This document shows positions 22,141 through 33,060 of a stretch of 64,000 bases of DNA, in pieces (position 1 is the first letter of the stretch; each line of letters opens with the position of its first letter). The stretch is from Hygrocybe punicea. Taxonomy: Eukaryota > Basidiomycota > Agaricomycetes > Agaricales > Hygrophoraceae. A model generated the notes under the pieces. The model did not search any database. It was not told the DNA's origin and saw nothing but the letters and a program-made list of their open reading frames with translations. The stretch spans positions 2,232,001 to 2,296,000 of the forward strand of contig OY744473.1 in assembly GCA_963556145.1 (NCBI GenBank), read 5' to 3'. Position numbers and translations under genes: made by a program.

Positions 22141-24816
22141 TGGGTAACCATCATCTCCAAAGCGGGTCTCTGCAGAAAAGGTCTTTGGGTAATGCTTGCT
22201 GCACTTCCCATTGACCATGCAAGGAGCGTTAGGAAACTCTGCACCGCAAGGACCATGCATAATGCATTTGGTGACGGTGTCGTACAACTGGGGTGTGGCG
22301 ACAGGGTCAGGGATCTGAGCAGAGACTATGCCGTTAACATCTGGAACAGTGCAGATCTTGAAAGGACCTCGAAGAAATATAAGGAGATGCATGTGAGGCA
22401 AACCCCGCTTCTGGAATTCGACAGTGTAAACCAATCCTGCGACCTCTCCAAAGAGACCCCCTCTGACCTCTTTCAACAGTGCCTTCATCTTCTGGTAGAA
22501 GACTCGTGCGACGATGTCTGGGCGATCGTGAGCTGTTTGATGTCTTAAAGGTGTGCCTGGACCATCGTTGACCTCTCTGCCATATTTAAACAGCTCTTCT
22601 TGAATCTCTGGCCAATTTGGATTGCAGGTCATTGTCAGAAAGAGATCTGGCTTCTGACAGTATCTGCTGATGGCCATTGAATCTTGAAACAGCTGGAACA
22701 TGTGGCGAGCGCTGCCAGCATGTGTAGAGGGAAGAACGATGCAGGTTCCGACTTGTCCAAGATCGACAGGACCATCATCTGCATTGTGGACAGCATTGGC
22801 AACCCCCTGGTACAAATCAGCTCTGATATCCTTCTGATGGGTCTTCAGCCAAAAGAGCTCTGAGCCTTCTACCGAAGACCAAGCATTGACGACATACTGC
22901 TGCAACAGCTGACCACCGCGAAATAGTGTGTCGGGTTCTGGATCATGAAGAGGGGTGTGGAGTAGAAGCCTTGGGTGGAGCCTGTAAGCATGGTAGCGCC
23001 GCTGAGTGACATTCTCGGTGCGGAATTGCCCTCTGGGTCCAGGAAGTGAAGGAATGCTATCATGCCAGCCTTGCTCTCCATTTTGAAAGAGAAGAACATA
23101 GTGGAGTGGCCAGTAGACAGGATTGAGATGACTGATCCTTTTGAGGGCACCACCTTGATCAGGAGTCTTGAGACGCAAAATGATCTCCCTGTGAAGGTTG
23201 ACCTTCTCTTCTCCACTTCCTGGTATGATGGCAGCGACCTCCTCCACTGTGGGCAAGTTGTAGCGACGGCAATCTGCATTTGGCTGCAGGACCAAGCGAG
23301 CCTGAACATTTCCATGTTCCTCTGGAGGCTTTTTCATCATGATCTGAAATGCATGCTGGTAGAGAGGCACGAATGGGTTTGCAGCATTAAGCATCATCTG
23401 GAGATCAGACATGATGGTGGGATCCAGGTTTGGATTGCGAGCATTATGTGTGGCAAGAGCAGCTTGCGGGTCATGAATGTAGAGCTGGGCGTAAGCAGGC
23501 TGTACACCATTTCTTGGAATGAGAGCGCCCATATTGTGATGCATGTCACCATGCATGTGGAAGCAGTAAGGACCGGCACCCTGGAGGACAGTCATGTCGA
23601 GCTGAACAGCAATGGAGGTGAATGCAAATGCAGCATTGTACTGGCGTATGTGTTCCCTGAAGGCACGTGCACGAGGATTGCTTTCTGTGAGAAGACGTCT
23701 CAAGGTGGCAGGGGGATATGGCAAAGGCTCCAAGTGAATCTGTCCCTGAAGACAGCACATGCCAAACCTTGGATGGACTTGAGAAGGCCTTGAGAGGCAT
23801 TCTGTGATGAAGTGAAGAGCACCACAGTGAGAGCACACCACATCCATCCTCTTAATGCTGAAGCGAACTGGTGGCTCAACATATGGTCGTCGACCCTTTG
23901 GCACTTGTTGTTGTGCCTGCAATGCCAGTGCATCTGGCTGAGCCAGTGCCACCAATTCATCATGAACAGCATTGTCCTGTTCATGTGCTTCCGCATGAGC
24001 CTCTGCTCTAATGTCCTGATTCTGTATGTCCTCTAGCACAACCTCCTGGGATGCCCTCTGCAGGTCCTCTTGATGCTGCTGGTGTGAGTGCTCTTCAAGC
24101 TGTCTCAGCTCTTGCTGGTCATCTTGATGTTGCAGATGTGACTGGACTTCAAGCAGTCTCAGCCTGTGCTGCTCCTCTCGTTGTTGTTGGAATCTTTGCT
24201 CCTCCTGCTGATGCAGTTGGTGCAATCGATCTTCTTCAGCCTGCTTGGCAAGAAGATCCTGTTCTGCCAACCATTGATACTCTGCATTAAATTGGTGTTG
24301 CCATTGGTCGTCAACAACAAATTGGTTGTGATGTCCAGAATTTTTCCTTGCACGTCTGGCCTTCAGTTCCTCGTAGCGACTCGTCCTAGGTGGCTGAGGT
24401 GCAGCATTAAAATCTGCAGGCCTTGCAGGTCACTGCTGATTTGATTGTCCACGCTGTCCGACCTGTTCAGCATGCGTCCGCTCAAATCCCTGTTGCAAAT
24501 CCTCCTCCCAGTTTCTTGGAGGTGGCACATTAGATGATACAGGTGGAACCTCTCTTCCTGAAGCCTGCTGCTGATAATAGGCCACTCGTCTATCATGATG
24601 TGCAATCTGATGTCTTGGCAAGCCAGGATAAACATCCACTGGAACTGGCCAATGACGACTCGATGAAGTCGGTTGTTGTGGGTCAACAGGGACTGAGGAT
24701 GGCATGCCAAAGTTTGGCTGAATGATCGGAGGCTGACGATCATATGTTTTTTGTCGACGAATGGAAGGAGATGTCATCTGCAGTCTTTGCAGCCTTTCAC
24801 GCTCTCTTTCACCCAA
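22110..24816 (-). pseudogene. H2 Helitron Rep N-terminal region with HUH motif
   Basis: The Helitron-like N-terminal domain and first half of the Rep nuclease read from about 24270 to 22110. A Gln/Glu/His-rich coiled-coil-like start (QQEEQRFQQQREEQHRLRL) is followed by a zinc-binding pair region (VVCSHCGALHF), then NPNWPEI and the metal-binding HUH motif in GLPHMHLLIF (about 22404-22375). An upstream frame, 24816-24430 with basic and Pro-rich composition, may be a first exon. The frame then reaches YPEYARPNNGR and jumps directly to TLLTMVKGA..., which belongs after the Rep tyrosines. The stretch carrying the YxxxY catalytic tyrosines and the linker is therefore deleted, leaving the nuclease inactive. 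Confidence 0.85.
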
Positions 24817-25436
24817 CGGTCCCTTTCAGGAGTTTGCTGAGGATCAGCATAATGCTGTGATAAACTGGCTTAAATATCAGCATTCCAGTTTTGCATCCAG
24901 GTGAACCCAACACCCACATAACATTTATATATTCAATCCCATCCACTTCTTCATAAAGGGGGTGATTGATAGGATTCCTGAATGGCCCAATTTGTGAGCA
25001 AGCCAAATTCATAGTTGCACCATTTCATTGCAATGCTCACATTTTTTATGCCAACCAATAGCTCAAATTGTGGGGGAGATTATGTTTGCAGTTTCCAATA
25101 TATGTTTCAAAGCAAATGTGCTAGCTCAATCCCAATTATTGCTTTCACTCTCCCCCACATAGAAGGAATTTGGTCATGTTTGGTTGTGGTGTGACCAAAC
25201 TCGCGTGAGGCGTGCGGAAGCATGTCCACTATTTCACGTACGAATTTTACATGTCATTGCACATATCAAGTCAGATTTTGATTGGAAAATGATCTATTAC
25301 TTAAGGAGAACCCAGATCTGGGCTCGGCTGCGCCTCACGTGGCTGCGTGCGCGAGCATAAGCGAACTACGCGCGAAAATGTGACCATAACCGATCCTCCC
25401 ACACCACTGACCCCCCATTGTCCCCTTCCTTTTGGA

Positions 25437-28400
25437 TTTCATGATTTCAAGCTGTCTTTTAGAAAACTTATAATTTGTGAAAGCATTGTTCCATGTTTGT
25501 AATTTATTTTTGAGTTCTTTGCTATTTCTCCATGGCTTGAAAAAAGTTAACATTGTACAACAATAATATTCTCGATCACCACAATCAGCCCTTGGTAAAT
25601 TGTTTGGAATGAAATTAGGAACTATGAAGGGATCATTTCCTTTCATTTTTGCATGATGGGTCAGATACTGTGCATGATTGTGTTGCAAAGTATAATCTTT
25701 TTTATTTTTCGTCGATATATCAAATTCTATTTCATCAACTTCATCTTATTTATCACCTATGTCTGTGCTTGTATTATCATTCTTGTTCTTTTTATTTAAG
25801 CTGTCAGGCTTTTGAATTTCATCGATATGCATGAACATATCATCATCACTAACCTCAGACAAGCTATCATCATTAGAATAGTCAATATTGGTATGTTCAA
25901 TAAAGGAGTCAGACACACCATCAAATTCTACCTCATCAAAAAGTTGGCTTTGTGTTGATTCTTTGCTAGTCATTTGGGTTTTTGTTTTTGTACCACTTTT
26001 ATTTGGTTCCATAGTGACAAGACGTATCCAGTTATACAGTGATACATTATTATACAAAGCCGGTCTGAACATATAATCATTTACTTTGGAAAGTCCTATG
26101 TATGATCCATTTTGTTTACCAATCACAACTTTTTGAGTGTGATTTTCATCTTCACATGTATTAGCAATTTCTTCATCAGACCATGCACTGATGACCTCTT
26201 TAACATAAGATCTCCAAAAGAATGGTACAAATTTATGACTGGCATAGTGATCAGGATTTCCGAGCATGTATAATGAAGCCATTGGAGCACCAATCTCCAT
26301 TTTGGAGGTGAGGGAATTGACTATTTGTGTAAATAAATTTCTGACTTTGTTTTTCCTGTTTAAATCTTCACCAATCATTTCGGAATTCCTATCAAGAACA
26401 CTTTTTATTACTTCAAAAATGCTATAGGTTTTTAAAGACATCTTTGTAATATAATCAGTTATATATGCAACTATTGCCTTTATAGCAGTACCAGATAACA
26501 AACTAGTCACATCAAAATTACATCACAACATATAAGTTACTTCAGGTGTTACTGTGTTCATCCAACGCTCACCATGCTTGAGGTTAAGAGCACCAGTATT
26601 AGGTTCTACAAAGGTTTGGTGAAAGATATCTCTTTGAAATCGTCTTTTACATTCATCTTTAGAATTAAGACAGTATGGTTTTCTTTTTCCATCGTGTCTG
26701 TTATGTAAATTTAATTGCAATAAAAGAGAATCGACAATCTCTGTGAACATGTTGATCTTTTGTTATGATCATATTGACAATTCATAGAACATGTATATGA
26801 AGGTGGATCTAGGAGAACACATGTTGGAGGTTGATATTCAGGTATTGCCATCATCTGTTCCATTTTCTGGGATACCTCTTCTTTAGAACCTGTCAAGAAT
26901 TGTCCTATGCACAAACATTCCAAGTACTCTACTAATCTCTTCTGAAAATCAGAATTTTTATCCATAATTTTGTCACGTATTTCCTGAGGTGTAAGGCATC
27001 CCTTTATCCATAGCAGCATGTGAAGATGCAAGGTAACACGTCCTTGTTCCTCTACTGTTTCGTAATAACCTGATGTACTTCCATACAGACCAGGATGAGA
27101 TTCATTTATTCCTAATATATGTTTGATAAACATTTCAGTAGTAAAGTGAAAGAAGTGGGCTCCAGCCACTGGATTATTTGCAATTAGTTTGTAACAATCC
27201 TGGGGTAGACGTAGCTTAGGATAAAGCTTTTCTTTGTTGTCAGCATAATATAGGCATAGTGGGTGATTGATGTCTGCAGGTGCAAAAGTGATAAACCAAG
27301 TTGGCGCACCAATATAGGATATCAGAGACCAAATCTCATTTCGCATGTATTTCTTGTCAGTAATTGAACCTTTTACCTGACCAGCTACATGGTCCAAGTC
27401 TGAAATGAGCTTATAGCATGCTTTTTCCTCAGGTGTTTCCGGTTTTACTCTATCACCTCTGGACAATCTTTTAGAGAGATCATCTAAAACAGCAGTATTG
27501 ATATTCATCAAGCGATCTGCAATATCATTGAAATTATGTTTGTTAGTCAACAATTATCCACCTGTTGTACTGTCTTTAATCTGTTCCTGATTGAATGCAA
27601 TCAGTGGAAAATAGGGATCAGTTTGAAATCTTTTGTCATGGTACATCAGGAGGTGTCTTTTGTACATCATATCACTAATAATTAAAACATCTTTGTCAAT
27701 GCTACCAATGCCACCCAAGCCATACGGAAAGAGGCAAGGAAACATAATAGGATATAACTGAGGATTATTGAAGAAGGACTCTGGATTTCTGACATGGCTT
27801 ATGGCAAGAACACCACCCTGATCATTTATCAAATGTTTTGTCGCTCTAGCTATTAATACTTTTGGACTTGTAATATCTAGATTATCACCAGTTACTCCAC
27901 TCACAACAAAAGGACAAGGCCCATCTTCCACACCATCTTCCACTTCATTGTCGAATGCACTAGTAGCTTCCGGTTCCTTATTTGTGTCTGCTGGTCGATA
28001 TGCAACCACAACAGGAATTCCATGATCTGGATATTGTTCTAGGTTTTCATAGGAGATGTCTAAATCATAGTAGTCTATGTGGTTCAATTTAAGCCATTCT
28101 AAAGCTGCAGAAACCCGCTTCCTGCGAACTAATCAAGGGGTTCACTCCATGTCTTCTAAAGTTGGTCAGGCAGGACCAGTGAAAATGAAAGCTAACACTT
28201 CATCAAGTTCTTTAACTGTTGGAGGTAATCATTGATATATCTTTGGTGTTGGATTCTGAAACATGATGGCATTTGCTTTCATTTTATGCATCCCAGATGA
28301 CACATGTACAATACATTTGTTGTGACGAACATGAGCAATCAACAGTTGTTCAGCAAATGTCAGATTTTGAAGTTGTGCAGGAATAGCGCCTATCCAAAGG

Positions 28401-29200
28401 CCATTTGCTAAAGCATATTTGGGAGTTCTACCTTTATTCAGGCTGACCACACATGGCTTGCATATCCATTTACATGTGTCATCCAGTACTGGACCTTTAA
28501 TATCCTCTATTGGATCAGAACAATGATATCGTTCCTGTCTTGTGATTCTCATATGTTCTTTGATCAATATCTTCAGATTGACTTTTGTTGTGGATAATAA
28601 AGACATATTTTTCAACAAAACTAATTGACCACACACAGCACAGCCACTTTCCTGGAGGCATTCAGGTGATGAATCTTTACACCAGTTGCAGATTATTGTC
28701 TCCTTCAACTCAATAGATGGCGGAGGAGGAGGAAAGGAATATTTGTCACAATTTGTTTCCTTGTTTTGTTTTACTCCATGCTCTGGCTTAGTATAACACT
28801 GTTCTTTATGGCAAAAGCGTAATTCGCTTTGATGTTTTTCCAAATGTGAGGATATCTTGTTGGCCCATTTTATGTATCGCTCTATACTTGATTTAACATC
28901 ATGAATATGGAAAATAGAAACATGTGTTTTACAAGCCGAACATGTATGCTCAGTCAATATGGAAAGTAGATCCTGTCCATGTAACCTTTGCGTTGTTTTT
29001 GACAAATATATCTTATGTATTGTTGCTATTTCTATAATATTCTTCGCTGTCAATTGTGGGAGATATTCATGTAAAGGCATTTGAACGCATATATATTCAT
29101 TGTTATTTCCATACAAAATTCTGGCTGTGTATTGATCAATATGACCGATGTATTTAAATAATAAGCCAGAATCATGGTTGATATTATTGAATGGCAGCAT
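25437..29200 (-). pseudogene. H1a N-terminal region and Rep nuclease
   Basis: From 29200 one frame runs 830 codons to 26711 with four TGA and one TAA inside. After one shift near 26750 a second frame continues to 25437 with one TGA and one TAA. Order: Cys-rich N-terminus (CNWCKDSSPEC, SGCAVCG), the ALANGLWIG...HVSSGMHKM block shared with H1b/H1c, the Helitron-like N domain (FPCLFPYGLGGIG, MYKRHLLMYHDKRF), and the HUH motif LHLHMLLW (about 27040-27012). The tyrosine motif YITDYITK (about 26475-26445) follows, then ASLYMLGNPDHY and a C-terminal piece with LTFFKPWR. Both HUH and two-tyrosine motifs survive, although stops prevent full translation. Confidence 0.85.
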
Positions 29201-30439
29201 AAATAGTTGGAGAAAATTAAAGTTAAATGTTGAACCTATTAAAAGACTTTGTAAATAAACATGTCATCATGTTTCTGAATAAATTCAAATTGAACGTAGT
29301 CATGCATGATCTTCTATATGTGATTGCAAATTGTAGTGTGATCCACAGCAAGGTTGCTTGTGACATAGCAATAGCATTACATTGAAATAAATATAATTTG
29401 AAGTCATGTCATCTCAGGAGACATTGCATGAGTAACGCCTTGATAATCTGACAACAATATTGAACAGTGATAGGTTTCATAAAACAATACAAAGCAAAAA
29501 GATATTCAGAAGGTAAGTAGTATGATGTGGCATATTCAATAGAATATATCTGTATTTCGAAAGTGGGTTTCTTAACTGTTGTCGAAAAGAGTAATGGATC
29601 AAGTTTCAAATTATCTTTTGTTGTCTGATTGAACTTTAGAAGTCATGAAGCATTTATTTGTATCGGTATTGCTGAACCGCCCTGATCTGGGGCAAACTCA
29701 TGTTCTATGAGTTCTTCTTTAAAATCACCCAGTTCTTGGGTAGAGCGCTCATGTCCTATGACTTTACCTTGAAACACGTTCAGTTCCTGGACCAAACTCG
29801 ATACCAAAGGCAAGACGATTGATTCAGCAGAGTATATGAGTTGGCCTGGGCATAGTTGTGGAAATTGTATTACATTGGCAAGAATGTGTAAAGAAGTGAC
29901 AAGAAAGCATGTGTAGATGATATTGTCAAGATACATGTGGATTTGTGAGAGCAGGAGTAAATCTGGTGATATCTATTTAACTTGTTTAGTGGTTCGGATT
30001 ATGAATCACAACAATTAACATGCCGAGTTTGATCATATGATATCGCTCCATTTGTATGGCTCTCTGAAACTGTATATTGTACCTGAAGGCTGTGTTTATT
30101 CCCATTTGGTTGCTTCCCGTGATGCAATGATTTCGTCATTACCTATTCTTTACCATTTGCAAATTAGCAAATTAACAAGATAGCATTGGTATAGGCTGCA
30201 GTGGTGTGTTTTGTATGTGACGTTTGACTGAGATTATAATTAGTAATTTACAAGAAAGAATTTGAGCCTGAACATACATATATGTTTTGATTGATAACAT
30301 TTATTGTATTGTCGAATTCTCTCCTTATTTTAGTCGTACATTATTCAAAGCAACAGATAAATTTGTTTTAATACAAGTACCAAAAATGTAGAATTCAAAG
30401 GCAATGGTAGAAGCATGTAGAAAGGAGCATGAAAGAATT
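29201..30439. other. AT-rich, no gene recognised
   Basis: This is the expected place for the H1a leader and hairpin end, but neither the TACGAGTTC terminus, nor the GTCACATGTGAC palindromes, nor the leader repeats are visible. Open frames 29409-29609 and 29643-29936 on the minus strand are short and unrecognised. Confidence 0.5.
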
Positions 30440-30660
30440 TGAGCATAATCCTTGCTGGATAATGTAATGCAACCTAGGACATTCCATTCTGCCTGGTATT
30501 TGGGCAGCAGCATGTTCTTTACAATTGTTGTGGCTTGCCGAACGGTTGACGAACGAATCGAACGCCGTTCGGCAAGTGTTTGGTAAGCCATATAAGCACT
30601 ATTTATAAATGCCGTTCGGCAAGTGCTTGTTAACCTGTCACAAACATACTGATACATGCT
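30440..30660 (+). repeat. Palindromic dispersed repeat, copy 1
   Basis: A unit of about 200 bp contains a TTCTGCCTGG(T/A)ATTTGGGCAGCA block, TTACAATTGTTGTGG and a strong palindrome with 12-bp arms (CTTGCCGAACGG ... CCGTTCGGCAAG, about 19-nt loop). GTGTTTGGTAAGCCATATAAGCAC follows in shortened or variant form. A second CCGTTCGGCAAG follows at about 30605. The minus-strand open frame across it is an artefact. Confidence 0.8.
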
Positions 30661-31037
30661 ACATAGCTAGACAATTGCCACCACAGATGAACTGTAAGGT
30701 TAATCTTAGCCTGTCGATTTCATAACTAGCATTCGATCAATGATGCATATACTCACATAGAATACAGAATATTTGAATCAACTTACCAATCACTTGTGAC
30801 CGTCATTCTCAGTTGTTTGACTTGGGATATTCTCTTATCTCAGTTCATGCATTAATCACAGCAGGGAACCGATCAATTTACGAATATAACAAGAACTACA
30901 AATGTCGCGATGGTAAAAACATATGAAGAGGCACATGAAAGACCCAGTTCCTAAAACCACAACCAACCAACATCTGACGGAAGAAACCATTAGTAAAATA
31001 TGACACAGATCGTATCAACCTATGGACTCACTTCGGA

Positions 31038-32276
31038 TTACAGTCCTGGATCCAATTTGGATGAGGACGGCTTAGGGGGTGGCGTCACGGATTGCACTGG
31101 AGCGGCCGAGGTGTGAATTTGCGGTGGGACAATATTGCCCCAATCCATCTCCATAGATGAGACGCTTGGCTCCATCGGGGTTGCTGACGTGTTTTGCGAA
31201 GACGCACACATGCCAGGACGCAAAGCTAGACGTAGATGGGAGATATATTAATGTATATAATGACGTGATGCTGAACAAGTTACCTAGAGTTGACAATTTT
31301 GTCTTCTTTTTTGCCGGCTTATTGTGATCCTCCATGTCGACGTCAAGATCCAATGCATGTGCGGCTTTGGCAAGTCTTTGCCTTTCCATCTCCAAAACAC
31401 TATCTGTCATGAAAATGCGTACCCCATGCGTACCCCATACATTTTTCCTCAGATACCACTTATTTTCATGACGATCTTTGACAGGTTGTCAGACAAACCC
31501 TTACGATTCACATACTCTGCAGAGCAGGGGGAAAGCTTTTACATTTACAAGCCCCTTGAAGGGGCAGGACCGAACCGGACTACAACTACAACTCCCCGAA
31601 AGGGAGTGCGACTATTACGATCAAGGAGTATCTACTCATCTACGAGATACTCCTCCTTAATTACCTCCTGGAGGATGGCGTCTTCAACGAGGCTATGAAC
31701 CTGGTCTTCCAACGCCCGTTCGATCACTGCACGACAATTGCGCCTAAACGTGTCAGCGATGCCAAAGGGAAGACGAGGCTGGAACTCACGCAGCCCGAAG
31801 GGCGCCCCGGTGTCCACATAGGCGTCCCGGGGCCAGAAGTCCTCGTCAGAGTCAGACCCCCAGGAAACCTTCGTCACGAGCGACGGCATCAAGTCCTCGG
31901 ACGAGTAGTCCGAGGGCGGGAATGCATCATCCAACGCTATCACAAAGAACCATCAAAACAATAACCAAACACCCCAAGAAAGACAGAACTTACCGAACAG
32001 GTCGGCCAGAAGCTCGCACAGAAGCCTCTTGTTGCGCGCAACAAGGTGGCAACATTCCGTACGATGCTTGGCCTTCCCGCAAGCGAAACAACGACCAGTA
32101 GCCCAATACAAGTCCCGATCAGAGTCGGAGAGGCGGCAGGCGAAGTCGTGCATAATACAATTAACCGCGACAGGGCGGGACGGGTTAAAGAGGGCAGAAC
32201 GTTTGAAGAATATGAGACGATGGCACGAGTGGGGAAACATTGCATTGATGAGAGATGGGACAAAGGATCCAACCAC
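31038..32276 (-). CDS. Zinc-knuckle protein, multi-exon, function unknown
   Basis: Minus-strand exons: about 32276-31994 ends LLCELLADLFG before a GTAAGT...GATAG intron; about 31937-31650 is acidic (DDAFPPSDYSSEDLMPS, SDSDEDFWPRD); about 31410-31285 contains DLDVDMEDHNKPAKKKTKL; and, after a GTAACT...CTAG intron, 31226-31038 ends SKLDPGL. The first exon holds a CX2CX4HX4C zinc knuckle (CFACGKAKHRTECC), a nucleic-acid-binding fold common in retrotransposon Gag proteins and in some host proteins. The start and the 31410-31640 junction are uncertain. GC content is clearly higher than in the neighbouring elements. It may be a domesticated or retroelement-derived gene; I do not recognise the family. 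Confidence 0.45.
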
Positions 32277-32470
32277 ACTTTATACTGAACGGAGGCCCAC
32301 TCCCGATCAGGAAGAAACCTCTACCACTTCATCAACGAACCCGTGAGAACGACACGTGACCAGAGGTTGAAATCCCCGACTCTCACAGAACACCACAGAC
32401 CACTCTCATCACTCACACCAGGACAATAAGACACCCACTTTCACTACCCACGCACAAACTCCCTCCAATC

Positions 32471-32671
32471 ATGACCCAATCTGTTATCGCCGCCATCATT
32501 GCCATCATTATCATATACACTTTCATCCTCATCGCAATATGCCGAGGGGTGCAACGAATCCCCATCACCGCCGATCCCGAGATCCCCCTATCAATGTTCG
32601 AAGCGTTCCGACCCCCTACGATACGCAGCAACGACACGTCACACGGCAGCGAATCCCCGCACGAAGAATGA
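32471..32671 (+). CDS. Small single-pass membrane protein, 66 aa
   Basis: It begins MTQSVIAAIIAIIIIYTFI, a strong hydrophobic helix of about 23 residues, followed by a polar tail with SMFEAFRPP and ending SPHEE. Antisense frames here are less convincing. It lies about 100 bp upstream of a GCCGGGGGAGA purine run and a TATA-bearing sequence that looks like an LTR, so it could be a 3' accessory frame of a retroelement. Equally it could be a small host gene. No homologue is recognised. The ATG is the only in-frame start before the helix. Confidence 0.4.
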   Translation: MTQSVIAAIIAIIIIYTFILIAICRGVQRIPITADPEIPLSMFEAFRPPTIRSNDTSHGSESPHEE

Positions 32672-32757
32672 GACAGCCGTGATGACGCGTACCTGGACGC
32701 TTATAGATCTGGTGACGAATCCGCACGCCAGCCCGGCATGATCACAAATCACCTCAA

Positions 32758-33060
32758 TGCCGGGGGAGACGTGGACTCACCAATGCGACGGAACGAGTCG
32801 CCTTTACGACATGTCACTGGTACTGCGGAGGGGGAGGGATGGTATAAAAGACATCGCACTACACGTAGTCTACCCTAACTTTGACCTCTTGTATTCCTCC
32901 TAGCAGTTGTACTAGACGTAACAAACTTCACCCAACTCCTTCACCCGAAACCTTATCCCTGAAGACCCTATCTCTACAAATCGTACCATCACTCTCGTAA
33001 GAAGAGACCCTTGAACATAAAACACCTACTTCCGCCGACATTGTGCAACCGTTTGACCCT
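32758..33060 (+). mobile_element. Possible LTR start with TATA box
   Basis: A purine run GCCGGGGGAGA at about 32760-32770 resembles a polypurine tract and is followed by ACGTGGACTCACC. GGTATAAAAGACATCG at 32840-32855 looks like a strong TATA box, followed by C/T-rich sequence suitable for R/U5. No partner LTR, primer site or pol gene is seen in the window, so this could instead be an ordinary fungal promoter. Confidence 0.35.

Larger units (their letters stand above)
19844..25436 (-). mobile_element. H2: canonical Helitron nested in H1a
   Basis: On the minus strand it starts TCCAAAAGG at 25436 and ends CTAA at 19847-19844. A CACAGT/ACTGTG stem with an 8-base loop comes immediately before the CTAA. 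Both termini are the canonical Helitron type (5' TC, 3' hairpin plus CTRR). The flanks join exactly in the H1a reading frame, with host A on the 5' side and C on the 3' side and no target duplication. The usual A^T target is therefore A^C here. The element has Rep and helicase coding segments, an untranslated leader (24817-25436) and about 380 bp of AT-rich sequence between the gene and the hairpin. Confidence 0.88.
16166..29200 (-). mobile_element. H1a: degenerate Helentron-like element, gene on minus strand
   Basis: A Rep/helicase gene reads from 29200 down to about 16810, followed by a ubiquitin-protease-like part to 16166. It is interrupted by canonical Helitron H2 (19844-25436) and by element A (18127-19493). 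Removing both restores in-frame coding across each junction. It carries several in-frame stops, one frameshift near 26750, another near 17750 and another near 16810. An in-frame deletion between the Rep part and helicase motif II removed Walker A before H2 arrived. Its own terminal sequences were not found at 29.2-31 kb or near 16 kb. Confidence 0.8.

Noticed and set aside
20394..24290. Plus-strand open frames of 100-243 codons (for example 21381-22007, 22048-22548, 23062-23793)
   Set aside because: They lie opposite the H2 Rep and helicase coding segments, have no motifs, and arise from codon composition of the minus-strand gene.
28090..28240. Alternative genetic code reading TGA as an amino acid
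   Set aside because: Neighbouring intact frames (H1c, Tc1-like transposase, hAT) end or avoid TGA normally, and the TGA positions replace different residues (Arg, Lys, Leu).
29201..31000. Hairpin end and leader for H1a
   Set aside because: I looked for TACGAGTTC, the hairpin, GTCACATGTGAC and the leader repeats and found none, so no terminus is claimed.
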